Shown here piece by piece: positions 56,561 through 64,000 of a stretch of DNA of 64,000 nt (its first letter is position 1; every line of letters begins with the position of its first letter). Source of the stretch: Arthrobacter sp. zg-Y20 (GTDB lineage: Bacteria > Actinomycetota > Actinomycetes > Actinomycetales > Micrococcaceae). The DNA lies in contig NZ_CP126241.1 in the NCBI RefSeq assembly GCF_030142075.1, positions 1,364,001 through 1,428,000 of the forward strand, written 5' to 3'. The notes beneath the pieces are model-generated. The model was not told the origin of the DNA, did not search any database, and saw only the letters and a program-made list of their open reading frames with translations. The translations under genes and the position numbers were made by a program.

Positions 56561-58188
56561 GGCCGTCCCCCAGGGGGTGCGGCCTCAGTGGAGGGGAGGG
56601 GAATATCCACCCGGAAGCAGGCCCCGTGGCCGGGAAGCACCTGAATGCGCCCGCTCAGCCGGTTGACGGCCTGCCGGACCAAGGCCAGGCCGATGCCGCG
56701 TCCGGAGGCGGTGCGTCCCTCGGGGAGCTGCTTGGTACTGAATCCCTGTTCGAAGATATGTTCGAGTACATCGGAATCGACCCCCGGCCCGTCGTCCTCT
56801 ACTGCAATCAGAAGCGCACCGTCGTCGCTGCCCAGTGAGAGCGTGACTAAACCTGCGGCGGCGTCGAAGGCGTTGTCCAGCAGGTTGCCGATGATGGTCA
56901 CCAGTTCCACCGGTTCCACACCGCCGCCGCTGAACCGCCCGCCCGCGGCTGCCACGGTGATTTCGAGGTCGATGCCGCGCTCGCGGGCCTGGGCGGCCTT
57001 GCCCATCAGCAGTGCGGTCACCGCCGGTTCCTCCACGCCCGCCAGGACCTCGTCGTTGAGGTGCTGGGACTGTTCAAGGTCCGCGGTGGCAAATCGGAGC
57101 GCCTCCTCGCTGCGGCCAAGTTCGATCAGGGAGACGAGGGTGTGTACGCGGTTGGCATGCTCGTGCGCCTGCGCGCTGAGCGCGTCCGCCAAGGTACGCA
57201 TGGAGGCGAGCTCGCCGGTAAGGGATTCGACGTCGGTGCAGTCCCGCAGCGTGGTCACGATGCCAAAGCGCCGGCCGTGCGGACCGGGGGAGACGGCGTC
57301 GGACTGGTTGACCACCAGGATGCGCTCGCCGGTGAGGTGGACTTCCTCGCGCGCATCCCGGCCGGTGCGCAGCAGGGAGGCCAGCGGGCCGGGCAGGTCC
57401 GGGAGCTCTGGGACCTCCGGGCCGGTGCCTCGGGGCGGCAGTCCCAATAGGGCGGCTGCCTCGTCGTTGTAGAGGACCAATTCTCCGCGGTTGTTGTGCA
57501 GCAGCAGTCCTTCCCGCACTGAGTGGAGCGCGGAGTCGTAGAAGGTGAACATATGCGCCAGCTCGGCCGGACCCAGTCCGTACGTAGCGCGGCGCAGGTA
57601 CCGGCTGAGCAGATAGGAGGCCAGCGCTCCCGCAGCGAGCGCAGCGGCATCGATCGCGAACAGCTCCGGCAGCCGTGCGTCGCGCGCAATCCCCACCCGG
57701 TCCACGGTGATCCCGGCTGCAACCAGGGCGGTGACATTGCCGGCGTCGTCGCGCACCGGCGTGATGGCGCGGACCGAAGGACCGAGGGTGCCGGTGTAGG
57801 TCTCCGTGAAGCTCTTCCCGGCCAGGGCCTGGTCCACGGAGCCGATGTAGGGTTTGCCGATCTGCTCGGGGTTGCGGTGGGTCAGGCGGGTGCGGTCGGT
57901 GTCCATGATGGTCACGAAATCGACGCCGACGCCGGCCATCACTTCCTGCGCATAGTCCTGCAGGGCAGAGTCGCCGGACACCGGGCCGTCCGGGAAGGCG
58001 CCTGCTGCTGCCCGTACGGTGTCGCTGGCGGCAACCGTTCCGGCCACAGCCAGCATGCGCTCGCCGGTTTCCTCATACGTGTTCTCTTCGGCCTGCTGGT
58101 AGAGGCCCCAGGCAATTCCCCCGGAGACGCACAGGATGAATGCCAGCTGGCCCAGGAACAACCGGCCGGCCAGGCTCCATCTCCGCAC
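56557..58188 (-). CDS. CitA/DcuS-type sensor histidine kinase
   Basis: A 543-residue membrane sensor. Helix 1 (about 10-28), extracytoplasmic PAS-like sensor domain (about 30-170) with the dicarboxylate/citrate signature region RTRLTHRNPEQIGKPYIG, helix 2 (about 178-195), a cytoplasmic PAS domain (about 215-320), the phospho-acceptor His (about 344) in AQAHEHANRVHTLVSLIELG, and an ATPase domain (NLLDNAFDAAAG, DDGPGVD, GRGIGLALVRQ). I chose GTG 58188 with GAAGGA upstream; ATG 58215 is possible. Divergent from dctA. Confidence 0.9.
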   Translation of the reverse strand: MRRWSLAGRLFLGQLAFILCVSGGIAWGLYQQAEENTYEETGERMLAVAGTVAASDTVRAAAGAFPDGPVSGDSALQDYAQEVMAGVGVDFVTIMDTDRTRLTHRNPEQIGKPYIGSVDQALAGKSFTETYTGTLGPSVRAITPVRDDAGNVTALVAAGITVDRVGIARDARLPELFAIDAAALAAGALASYLLSRYLRRATYGLGPAELAHMFTFYDSALHSVREGLLLHNNRGELVLYNDEAAALLGLPPRGTGPEVPELPDLPGPLASLLRTGRDAREEVHLTGERILVVNQSDAVSPGPHGRRFGIVTTLRDCTDVESLTGELASMRTLADALSAQAHEHANRVHTLVSLIELGRSEEALRFATADLEQSQHLNDEVLAGVEEPAVTALLMGKAAQARERGIDLEITVAAAGGRFSGGGVEPVELVTIIGNLLDNAFDAAAGLVTLSLGSDDGALLIAVEDDGPGVDSDVLEHIFEQGFSTKQLPEGRTASGRGIGLALVRQAVNRLSGRIQVLPGHGACFRVDIPLPSTEAAPPGGRP

Positions 58189-58264
58189 GTTCCATCCTTC
58201 GTTTCGCTGGTGCATTTTCCGGGGGTAGGTACATTGCCGCGAACAGTATGAACACAAGGGTGAC

Positions 58265-58274
58265 TGTGATCACA
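58265..58274. promoter_or_regulatory. Palindrome between sensor kinase gene and dctA
   Basis: TGTGATCACA lies in the 133-bp divergent region, 47 bp before the dctA start. It could be part of the response regulator's binding site. The arms abut, without the 6-bp spacer of a CRP site, so a CRP call is not supported. Confidence 0.4.
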
Positions 58275-58321
58275 CAACACAAGAAGATGGAAGCCGACCC
58301 CACGCACCAAGGAGTACCGCC

Positions 58322-59737
58322 ATGGCAGCTGCCACTAATCCGTACGCCGGTTCACAGAAGAGCCGCCGGCCGGACCGAACCCATTTCCTCTACATTGCCG
58401 TCATTGCGGCGGTAGTGCTTGGCGCCGTCATCGGACTGGTGGCTCCTGAGTTCGCCAAATCCCTGAAGCCGCTCGGCACCGGGTTCATCAACCTGATCAA
58501 GATGATGATCGCGCCGGTCATCTTCTGCACCATTGTCCTAGGCATCGGGTCAATCGCCAAAGCAGCCACGGTCGGCAAGGTCGGGGGGCTGGCGCTGGGC
58601 TACTTCATCATCATGTCCACCTTCGCCCTGGCCATCGGCCTGGTGGTGGGCAACTTCATCCACCCCGGCGAGGGACTGGACCTGCAGGCCTCCGGTGCGG
58701 CAGCGCCGGCCCCCGCTGAGGATGAAGCGGGGATGACGGGGTTCCTGCTGAGCATTGTCCCCACCACCCTGCTGGCTTCCCTTACCGGTGAGAGCATCCT
58801 GCAGACTCTGTTCGTGGCCCTGCTGGTCGGCTTTGCCCTGCAGAAGATGGGCCCCGCCGGCGCCCCGGTCCTTAAAGGCATCGGCTACATCCAGGTGCTG
58901 GTCTTCCGCATCCTGATGATGATCATGTGGCTGGCCCCGGTGGGCGCCTTCGGTGCCATTGCCGCCGTCGTCGGCGAAACCGGGATCCAGGCCATCGTCA
59001 GCATGGCCACCCTGATGATCGCCTTCTACCTCACCTGCATCCTGTTCATCGTGGTGGTGCTGGGCAGCATCCTGAAACTGGTCACCGGCTTCAGCATCTT
59101 CAAGCTGATGCGTTACCTGGGCCGGGAATACCTGCTGATCTTCTCCACGTCTTCCTCGGAAGTGGCCCTGCCCCGGCTGATCGCCAAGATGGAGCACCTG
59201 GGCGTGTCCAAGCCCGTGGTCGGCGTGACCGTACCCACCGGCTATTCCTTCAACCTGGACGGCACGGCCATCTACCTGACCATGGCCTCCCTGTTCGTGG
59301 CCTCGGCCATGGGCAAGCCGCTGGAACTGGGCGAGCAGATCTCCCTGCTGGTCTTTATGATCATCGCCTCAAAGGGTGCAGCCGGCGTCACCGGTGCCGG
59401 CCTGGCCACCCTGGCCGGCGGCCTGCAGTCGCACCGCCCCGACCTGATCGACGGCGTCGGCCTGATTGTGGGCATCGACCGCTTTATGTCCGAGGCGCGC
59501 GCGCTGACCAACTTCACCGGCAACGCCGTCGCCACCGTGCTGATCGGCACCTGGACCAAGGAAATCGACAAGGGACAGGTCACCGCGGTACTGAATCGCG
59601 AACGTCCCTTCGACGAGGCCAGCATGAACGTGGATGCGGGCACCGGCGAGCCGCTGCAGACGGCCGAGTCCGCCGAACTGGCCCAGACGGTTCCCGGCCC
59701 CGCCGGAAGCACGGCAGCGCCCGGGCCGCGCCACTAG
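58322..59737 (+). CDS. dctA: C4-dicarboxylate:cation symporter DctA
   Basis: Takes up succinate, fumarate and malate with protons or Na. A 471-residue DAACS-family membrane protein with the family's helical pattern (FINLIKMMIAPVIFCTIVLG) and the substrate/re-entrant loop signatures TSSSEVALPRL, TGYSFNLDGTAIYLT, SKGAAGVTGAG and NFTGNAVATVLIG. The tail after about residue 435 is disordered. Beside the CitA/DcuS-like system and the prp genes, it fits uptake of the succinate-type acids. Followed by a strong terminator. Confidence 0.95.
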   Translation: MAAATNPYAGSQKSRRPDRTHFLYIAVIAAVVLGAVIGLVAPEFAKSLKPLGTGFINLIKMMIAPVIFCTIVLGIGSIAKAATVGKVGGLALGYFIIMSTFALAIGLVVGNFIHPGEGLDLQASGAAAPAPAEDEAGMTGFLLSIVPTTLLASLTGESILQTLFVALLVGFALQKMGPAGAPVLKGIGYIQVLVFRILMMIMWLAPVGAFGAIAAVVGETGIQAIVSMATLMIAFYLTCILFIVVVLGSILKLVTGFSIFKLMRYLGREYLLIFSTSSSEVALPRLIAKMEHLGVSKPVVGVTVPTGYSFNLDGTAIYLTMASLFVASAMGKPLELGEQISLLVFMIIASKGAAGVTGAGLATLAGGLQSHRPDLIDGVGLIVGIDRFMSEARALTNFTGNAVATVLIGTWTKEIDKGQVTAVLNRERPFDEASMNVDAGTGEPLQTAESAELAQTVPGPAGSTAAPGPRH

Positions 59738-59754
59738 CGCCTCACCACGCAGCG

Positions 59755-59795
59755 AACGCGCCCTGTCCCGGTTCCCCGGGGCGGGGCGCGTTTTT
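59755..59795 (+). terminator. dctA terminator
   Basis: A 16-bp stem with two G-U pairs (59755-59770 with 59777-59792, loop GTTCCC) followed by TTTTT (59791-59795). A classic intrinsic terminator. Confidence 0.92.
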
Positions 59796-59897
59796 GCGTC
59801 CGGTGAGCTTTGCCTGCCAAAAGCTGCGGGCGGGCATAATGGTGCCCGGCTTCTCCACTTCCGGCACTGGCCGGCACTAAACGAAAGGCGGGCCCCG

Positions 59898-60485
59898 GTG
59901 GGTGCACTAGGTCCTTATCTGCGGCGGGGATCACTGAACTCGTCGGTGCAGCCGGTTCTAACCGCCGACGGACTGGTGCTGCGGCCCTGGATCGAAGACG
60001 ACGCCGCCGTCCTGGTTGAGGCCTACAAGCAACCGGCGATAGCCCGCTACAACCGCCGCAGCATGGATACCGAAGAAGAAGCGATCGCATGGATCCTCGG
60101 CTGGTCCGCCCGCTGGCAGGCCGAGACCGGCGCAAACTGGGCCGTCTGCACCCGTGGCGGGCAGGTGGTGGGGCGTGCGGCGCTGAGCCGGCTGAACCTG
60201 TATGAGGGGGAGGGGGAGCTTGGCTACTGGGTGCTGGAAACCGCGCGGAGGCAAGGTGTGGCTTCCCGCTCTGTGGCGGCCCTGCGCAGATGGAGTTTCG
60301 ACGTCGTCGGGCTGAAGCGGCTCCAGCTGTCCCACTCCGTGCAAAACGCGGCGTCGTGCAGGGTGGCCGGCAAAACCGGATTTGCCCTGGAGGGAACCAA
60401 ACGCAGCGCCCTGAGGCACTTAGACGGGTGGCATGACATGCACCTCCACGCCGCCGTGAATCCGCAAGGTTCGAGTTCTACTTGA
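59898..60485 (+). CDS. GNAT-family N-acetyltransferase (RimJ/RimL-like)
   Basis: A 195-residue protein with acetyltransferase_3 features: LVLRPWIEDDAAVLVEAYKQ, WAVCTRGGQVVGRAALSRLN, GELGYWVLETARRQGVASRS (acetyl-CoA loop), RLQLSHSVQNAASCRVAGKT and GFALEGTKR. Start GTG 59898 with AAAGGCGGG upstream; an open frame extends far into the dctA terminator and is not coding. Substrate unknown, amino group of a protein or antibiotic possible. Confidence 0.82.
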   Translation: MGALGPYLRRGSLNSSVQPVLTADGLVLRPWIEDDAAVLVEAYKQPAIARYNRRSMDTEEEAIAWILGWSARWQAETGANWAVCTRGGQVVGRAALSRLNLYEGEGELGYWVLETARRQGVASRSVAALRRWSFDVVGLKRLQLSHSVQNAASCRVAGKTGFALEGTKRSALRHLDGWHDMHLHAAVNPQGSSST

Positions 60486-60599
60486 GCGTCAAGGCTCGCC
60501 GGTGTTCCGCGCACTGATTCACGGTAAGCCTGCGGCCCGGCTGTAACCTTGACACAGACAGCCCGCAGGACAGCTAGATACGGAAGCGTGGATTAATAC

Positions 60600-61493
60600 G
60601 TGAGCATCGATCAGAGTTCATCGACTCTGCAGGACGCAACCGCAACCGACTCGACCATGGGCCCCACGGGACGTCCCCTGACTGAATTCCCCGAACCTCC
60701 CGTCCTCACCTCGCACGGTCCTGCCCGGATCATTGCCATGGTGAACCAGAAGGGCGGGGTCGGCAAGACCACCTCCACCATCAACCTCGGTGCTGCCCTG
60801 GCTGAAGCCGGCCGCCGCGTGCTGCTGGTGGACTTTGACCCGCAGGGAGCCCTGTCCGCAGGCCTGGGCGCCAACCCGCACGAGCTGGACCTGACGGTCT
60901 ACAACGTGCTGATGGACCGCAAGGTGGACATCCGCGAGGCCATCCACGAGACCTCCATCGAGAACATCCACCTGCTGCCGGCCAACATCGACCTCTCCGC
61001 TGCCGAAGTCCAGCTGGTGAACGAGGTAGCCCGCGAGCAGGTGCTCGAACGCGCGCTGCGCCGGGTCTCGGACGACTACGACGTCATCCTCATCGACTGC
61101 CAGCCCTCCCTGGGCCTGCTGACGGTCAACGCGCTGACCGCCGCGCACGGCGTGATCATCCCGCTGATCTGCGAATTCTTCGCACTGCGCGCCGTAGCGC
61201 TGCTGGTGGAGACCATCGAGAAGGTGCAGGACCGGCTCAACCCCGGCCTGCAGGTGGACGGCGTGCTGGCCACCATGTACGACGCCCGCACACTGCACAG
61301 CCGCGAAGTCATTTCCCGCCTGGTGGAAGCCTTCGGCGACAAGGTCTTCGAAACGGTCATCAAGCGGACCATCAAGTTCGCCGACGCCACCGTGGCCGCC
61401 GAGCCGATCACCACCTACGCCGGGAACCACCCCGGGGCCGACTCCTACCGGCGCCTGGCCAAGGAACTGATTGCCCGCGGCGGCGCGCCCTAA
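60600..61493 (+). CDS. ParA-family ATPase of the scpAB locus
   Basis: Walker-type ATPase of the Soj/ParA group. Deviant Walker A KGGVGKTTS (starting about 51) in IIAMVNQKGGVGKTTSTINL, Walker A' LVDFDPQGALS, and Walker B VILIDCQPSLGLLTVNAL. 297 residues from GTG 60600. No ParB lies nearby, so it is the extra ParA that accompanies scpA-scpB in actinobacteria, with an unclear role in chromosome organisation. scpA begins inside its last codons. Confidence 0.9.
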   Translation: MSIDQSSSTLQDATATDSTMGPTGRPLTEFPEPPVLTSHGPARIIAMVNQKGGVGKTTSTINLGAALAEAGRRVLLVDFDPQGALSAGLGANPHELDLTVYNVLMDRKVDIREAIHETSIENIHLLPANIDLSAAEVQLVNEVAREQVLERALRRVSDDYDVILIDCQPSLGLLTVNALTAAHGVIIPLICEFFALRAVALLVETIEKVQDRLNPGLQVDGVLATMYDARTLHSREVISRLVEAFGDKVFETVIKRTIKFADATVAAEPITTYAGNHPGADSYRRLAKELIARGGAP

Positions 61494-62391
61494 GCCGGCG
61501 CGCGGCGCGGCGGCTGCCAAAGCGGGCGCAGCAAAGGCCGCCGAGGTCTCCGATGCCCCGGAACGCGGCGGCTTCGAAGTACGGCTGGCAAACTTCACCG
61601 GACCCTTCGACGTCCTGCTGGGACTGATCTCCAAGCACGAACTGGACATCACCGAGATTGCCCTGGCGGCCGTCACCGACGAGTTCCTGGGCTACATCCG
61701 CGAGCTCTTCGGAACCGGGCCGGAAGTGGCACTGGACGAGGCCAGCGAATTCCTGGTTATTGCCGCCACCCTCCTGGACCTAAAGGCCGCACGCCTGCTG
61801 CCGGCAGGCGACGTCGAAGACGAAGAGGACGTGGCGCTGCTGGAAGCCCGCGACCTGCTCTTTGCACGCCTGCTGCAGTACAAGGCGTTTAAGGAGATGG
61901 CCTCCCGGATGGGGGAGCGGCTTCAGGAGGAGGCCCGGCGCTTCCCGCGGCAGGTCTCCCTGGACCCGCACTTTGCCGCCATGCTCCCGGAATTAATCTG
62001 GCGCACCACGCCCCGGCAGTTCGCCGACCTGGCCGAGCGTGCCCTGCAGCCCCGGGACGAACAACCGCCCACCGTGGGCCTGGAGCACCTGCACGCCCCC
62101 AAGACGAGCGTCCGGGAGCAGGCCGGCATCATTGCCGGCAGGCTGTTCGCCGAAGGCGCCGCCACATTCGCTGCGCTGGTGTCCGACGCCGACGGTCCGG
62201 TGGCGGTGGCGCGTTTCCTGGCGCTGCTGGAAATGTTCCGGGACGGCACAGTGAGTTTCGAACAGCAGGCACCTCTGGGTGAGCTGCGCATCACCTGGAC
62301 CGGCGGCGACCCCTCGGCCCGGGACCTAACGGACGAATATGACGGCCCAGGACCGGGCGCCGCCGCAGATACAGAAGGAGCGCAGGCATGA
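61471..62391 (+). CDS. scpA: Segregation and condensation protein A
   Basis: Kleisin subunit of the SMC condensin. Characteristic start of the conserved part: FEVRLANFTGPFDVLLGLIS KHELDITEIAL (in two parts), then EFLVIAATLLDLKAARLLP. 306 residues. The best start is TTG 61471, with AAGGA 5 nt upstream, overlapping parA by 23 nt; no ATG or GTG fits better. The stop overlaps scpB as ATGA. Confidence 0.93.
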   Translation: MPAAARPKPARGAAAAKAGAAKAAEVSDAPERGGFEVRLANFTGPFDVLLGLISKHELDITEIALAAVTDEFLGYIRELFGTGPEVALDEASEFLVIAATLLDLKAARLLPAGDVEDEEDVALLEARDLLFARLLQYKAFKEMASRMGERLQEEARRFPRQVSLDPHFAAMLPELIWRTTPRQFADLAERALQPRDEQPPTVGLEHLHAPKTSVREQAGIIAGRLFAEGAATFAALVSDADGPVAVARFLALLEMFRDGTVSFEQQAPLGELRITWTGGDPSARDLTDEYDGPGPGAAADTEGAQA

Positions 62392-63038
62392 CGACTGCCA
62401 ACCAGGACACGTGGCGTGTCAACGGTTCCGGGCCCGAAACCGGCATCCCGGACATCGCCGGCATGCCCGGCGGAGTCAAGGCCGCAGTCGAAGCGGTGCT
62501 GATGGTTGTGGACGAACCCGCCGCGCCGGCGGAGCTGGCCGCAGTGATCGGAGTTCCCGAGCCTGAGGTGCTCGCGGCCCTGACGGAACTGCAGCGTGAG
62601 TATGACGGCTATACTGGGGATGGACCCGAGGGCGCACCGCGTGGTTTTGAACTCCGCGACGTAGCAGGCGGATGGCGGATTTTTTCCCGCGCTGACTTTG
62701 CGCCCGTTGTGTCGAAGTTTGTACTGGAAGGCCAGAGTGCACGGCTGTCGCAGGCCGCACTGGAAACATTGGCGGTGATTGCCTATCGGCAGCCCGTCTC
62801 CCGGGCCCGGGTCTCAGCGATCCGGGGAGTAAACGTCGATTCGGTGGTCCGCACGCTGGTTCAGCGTGGATTGATCGTCGACGCCGGCACCGAAACTATT
62901 ACGGGTTCGCTGCTGTACCGGACAACGCCGTACTTTTTGGAACGGCTTGGCTTGGGGAGCCTCGACGAACTTCCGCAGATTGCACCGCACCTGCCCGGGC
63001 TGGAAAACCTGGCCGAATTTGAAGACACTACTTACTAA
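62388..63038 (+). CDS. scpB: Segregation and condensation protein B
   Basis: Binds ScpA and Smc. A 216-residue winged-helix protein: KAAVEAVLMVVDEPAAPAEL, WRIFSRADFAPVVSKFVLEG, LSQAALETLAVIAYRQPVSR, VNVDSVVRTLVQRGLI, and GSLLYRTTPYFLERLGL. ATG 62388 overlaps the scpA stop by 4 nt. Confidence 0.94.
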   Translation: MTTANQDTWRVNGSGPETGIPDIAGMPGGVKAAVEAVLMVVDEPAAPAELAAVIGVPEPEVLAALTELQREYDGYTGDGPEGAPRGFELRDVAGGWRIFSRADFAPVVSKFVLEGQSARLSQAALETLAVIAYRQPVSRARVSAIRGVNVDSVVRTLVQRGLIVDAGTETITGSLLYRTTPYFLERLGLGSLDELPQIAPHLPGLENLAEFEDTTY

Positions 63039-63063
63039 CCGCTAGACCCCAAAGGACTTACTC

Positions 63064-64000
63064 ATGACCCCAGCACCCCGTTCCGGATCCGGCCGCAACA
63101 CCCCCCGCGGCGGCGGACGCAGTGCCGGTGGCCCCGCCGGCGGCAAGACCTTCGGCGGCAAGGGCGGCGGCCGCGGCTCGAAGCCCGGCTCCTCCCGTAC
63201 CGGCGGACCCCGCTCCGGCTCCGGCCTGAAGCCCGGCGAAGACCGCGCCAACGGCTACCGCCCCGCCCCCGAGGTCCGTCCGGAGAAATTCAAGTCCGAC
63301 GCCGTGAAGGCCTTCGGCGACAGTTCCGCCAAGTCCGCCCCCCGCACGGGTGCGCCCAAGTCCGGCGGCGCCCGCCCCGGTGCCGGCAAAACCGGTGCCG
63401 GAAAGTTCGGCGGCCCGCAGGCCGGCCAGCGCAAGAGCGGGGACCGTGCCTTCCGCAACGAACGCTTCGGCCAGAACCTGGGACCGGTCCGCCGTTCCAC
63501 CACCCGCCGCCCTGCCGCGCCGGTCATCTCCGAGCACCACAACCCCGAGGGCGTCCGCCTGCAGAAGGTCATGGCCAGTGCCGGCGTCGCCTCCCGCCGC
63601 GTGTGCGAGGAAATGATCGCCGAAGGCCGCGTGGAGGTTGACGGCGAGGTTGTCACCGAGCTCGGTGTCCGCGTTGACCCGGCCACCGTCGCCATCCACG
63701 TTGACGGCATGCGCCTGCAGCTGGACGAAACCCAGAAGTACTACGTGTTCAACAAGCCGCGCGGCGTTATCTCCACCATGGAGGACCCCGAAGGCCGTCC
63801 GTGCATCAGCGACTACCTCAAGCCCTCCAGCAAGCACGAACGCCTGTTCCACGTGGGACGCCTCGACAACGAGACTGAGGGCCTGCTGCTGCTGACCAAC
63901 GACGGCGAGCTGACCAACCGGCTCACCCACCCCTCCTTCGAAGTGCCCAAGACCTACCTGGTCCAGGTCCGCGGACCCATGGGCCAGGGCGTCGGCGCGC
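63064..64000 (+). CDS. rluB: RluB-type 23S rRNA pseudouridine synthase, 3' end outside window
   Basis: AAAGGA then ATG 63064. After a Gly/Arg/Pro/Ser-rich N-terminal part of about 155 residues comes an S4 domain (GVRLQKVMASAGVASRRVCE, RVEVDGEVVTELG) and the RsuA/RluB catalytic domain: YYVFNKPRGVISTMEDPEGR, then HVGRLDNETEGLLLLTNDGE with the catalytic Asp, then LTHPSFEVPKTYLVQVRG. The gene runs off the window. RluB modifies U2605 (E. coli numbering) of 23S rRNA; the specific target here is inference. Confidence 0.93.
   Translation, partial: MTPAPRSGSGRNTPRGGGRSAGGPAGGKTFGGKGGGRGSKPGSSRTGGPRSGSGLKPGEDRANGYRPAPEVRPEKFKSDAVKAFGDSSAKSAPRTGAPKSGGARPGAGKTGAGKFGGPQAGQRKSGDRAFRNERFGQNLGPVRRSTTRRPAAPVISEHHNPEGVRLQKVMASAGVASRRVCEEMIAEGRVEVDGEVVTELGVRVDPATVAIHVDGMRLQLDETQKYYVFNKPRGVISTMEDPEGRPCISDYLKPSSKHERLFHVGRLDNETEGLLLLTNDGELTNRLTHPSFEVPKTYLVQVRGPMGQGVGA

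Noticed and set aside
58265-58274. CRP site before dctA
   Set aside because: A CRP site needs a 6-bp spacer between TGTGA and TCACA; here the arms are contiguous.
60466-60485. GGTTCGAGTTCTACTTGAGC as a tRNA T-arm
   Set aside because: It is the coding end of the GNAT gene and no cloverleaf can be built around it.

Overview
The window is a high-GC chromosomal segment from an actinobacterium. The complete 16S and 23S rRNA genes, the arg gene order argCJBDFRGH, and the ScpA/ScpB/RluB and TlyA/NAD kinase/RecN neighbourhoods point to the Micrococcaceae, most likely Arthrobacter in the broad sense. Species cannot be decided from reading alone. Nearly all of it is core genome: I see no phage, plasmid, insertion sequence, CRISPR or tRNA gene.

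Layout. 1-11.2 kb: end of an MFS gene, a DUF1844 gene, the translation cluster infC-rpmI-rplT with a SpoU/TrmH methyltransferase, then a looser set (SDR/TetR pair, CDF transporter, MFS, Nudix, SplB-like radical SAM protein, small zincin-like protein). 11.3-14.9 kb: pheS-pheT. 16-24.7 kb: the arginine operon. 24.7-31.5 kb: PPOX-fold protein, 3-methyladenine glycosylase, aldo/keto reductase, apt, a HelD-type helicase and tyrS. 31.5-37.6 kb: one rRNA operon (16S-23S-5S) with promoters, boxA-like elements, long processing stems and a terminator. 37.9-49.1 kb: TPR protein with an Arg/Asp-rich repeat tail, HAD phosphatase, small protein, tlyA, nadK, recN, pyrG, Nudix, xerD, Nudix. 49.3-59.7 kb: a propionate and C4-dicarboxylate block (prpC, prpB, prpD, GntR regulator, divergent prpE, CitB/DcuR-like two-component system, dctA). 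60.6-64 kb: parA, scpA, scpB and the start of rluB.

The order infC-rpmI-rplT-rRNA methyltransferase, pheST, arg, mpg, tyrS, TPR, HAD, tlyA, nadK, recN, pyrG, nudix, xerD, parA, scpAB, rluB matches, from general knowledge, the order known in Mycobacterium tuberculosis (about Rv1641 to Rv1711). Departures from that backbone are the informative parts: the rRNA operon after tyrS, no gene between recN and pyrG, and the propionate/dicarboxylate block between xerD and parA.

How the genes work together. The prp genes turn propionate into pyruvate and succinate by the 2-methylcitrate cycle (aconitase must be elsewhere); the next-door DctA carrier and its sensor/regulator handle C4-dicarboxylates such as succinate. 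Two TGTATACA palindromes exactly 63 bp apart lie between the GntR gene and prpE. ArgR is encoded inside the operon it probably represses through boxes in front of argC. A LexA-type box sits directly before a radical SAM gene of the spore photoproduct lyase class.

Most unusual items: a ribosomal protein L20 with a fused C-terminal domain; an AUU-started infC behind a 13-bp hairpin; boxA-like elements embedded in both rRNA processing stems; a 100-nt nested inverted repeat at 49178-49277; a Gly-Ser-Gly-Pro repeat inside a response-regulator receiver domain; and the coding repeat array at about 38-38.8 kb. I did not find a clearly new multi-gene system; the candidates above are single-locus oddities.
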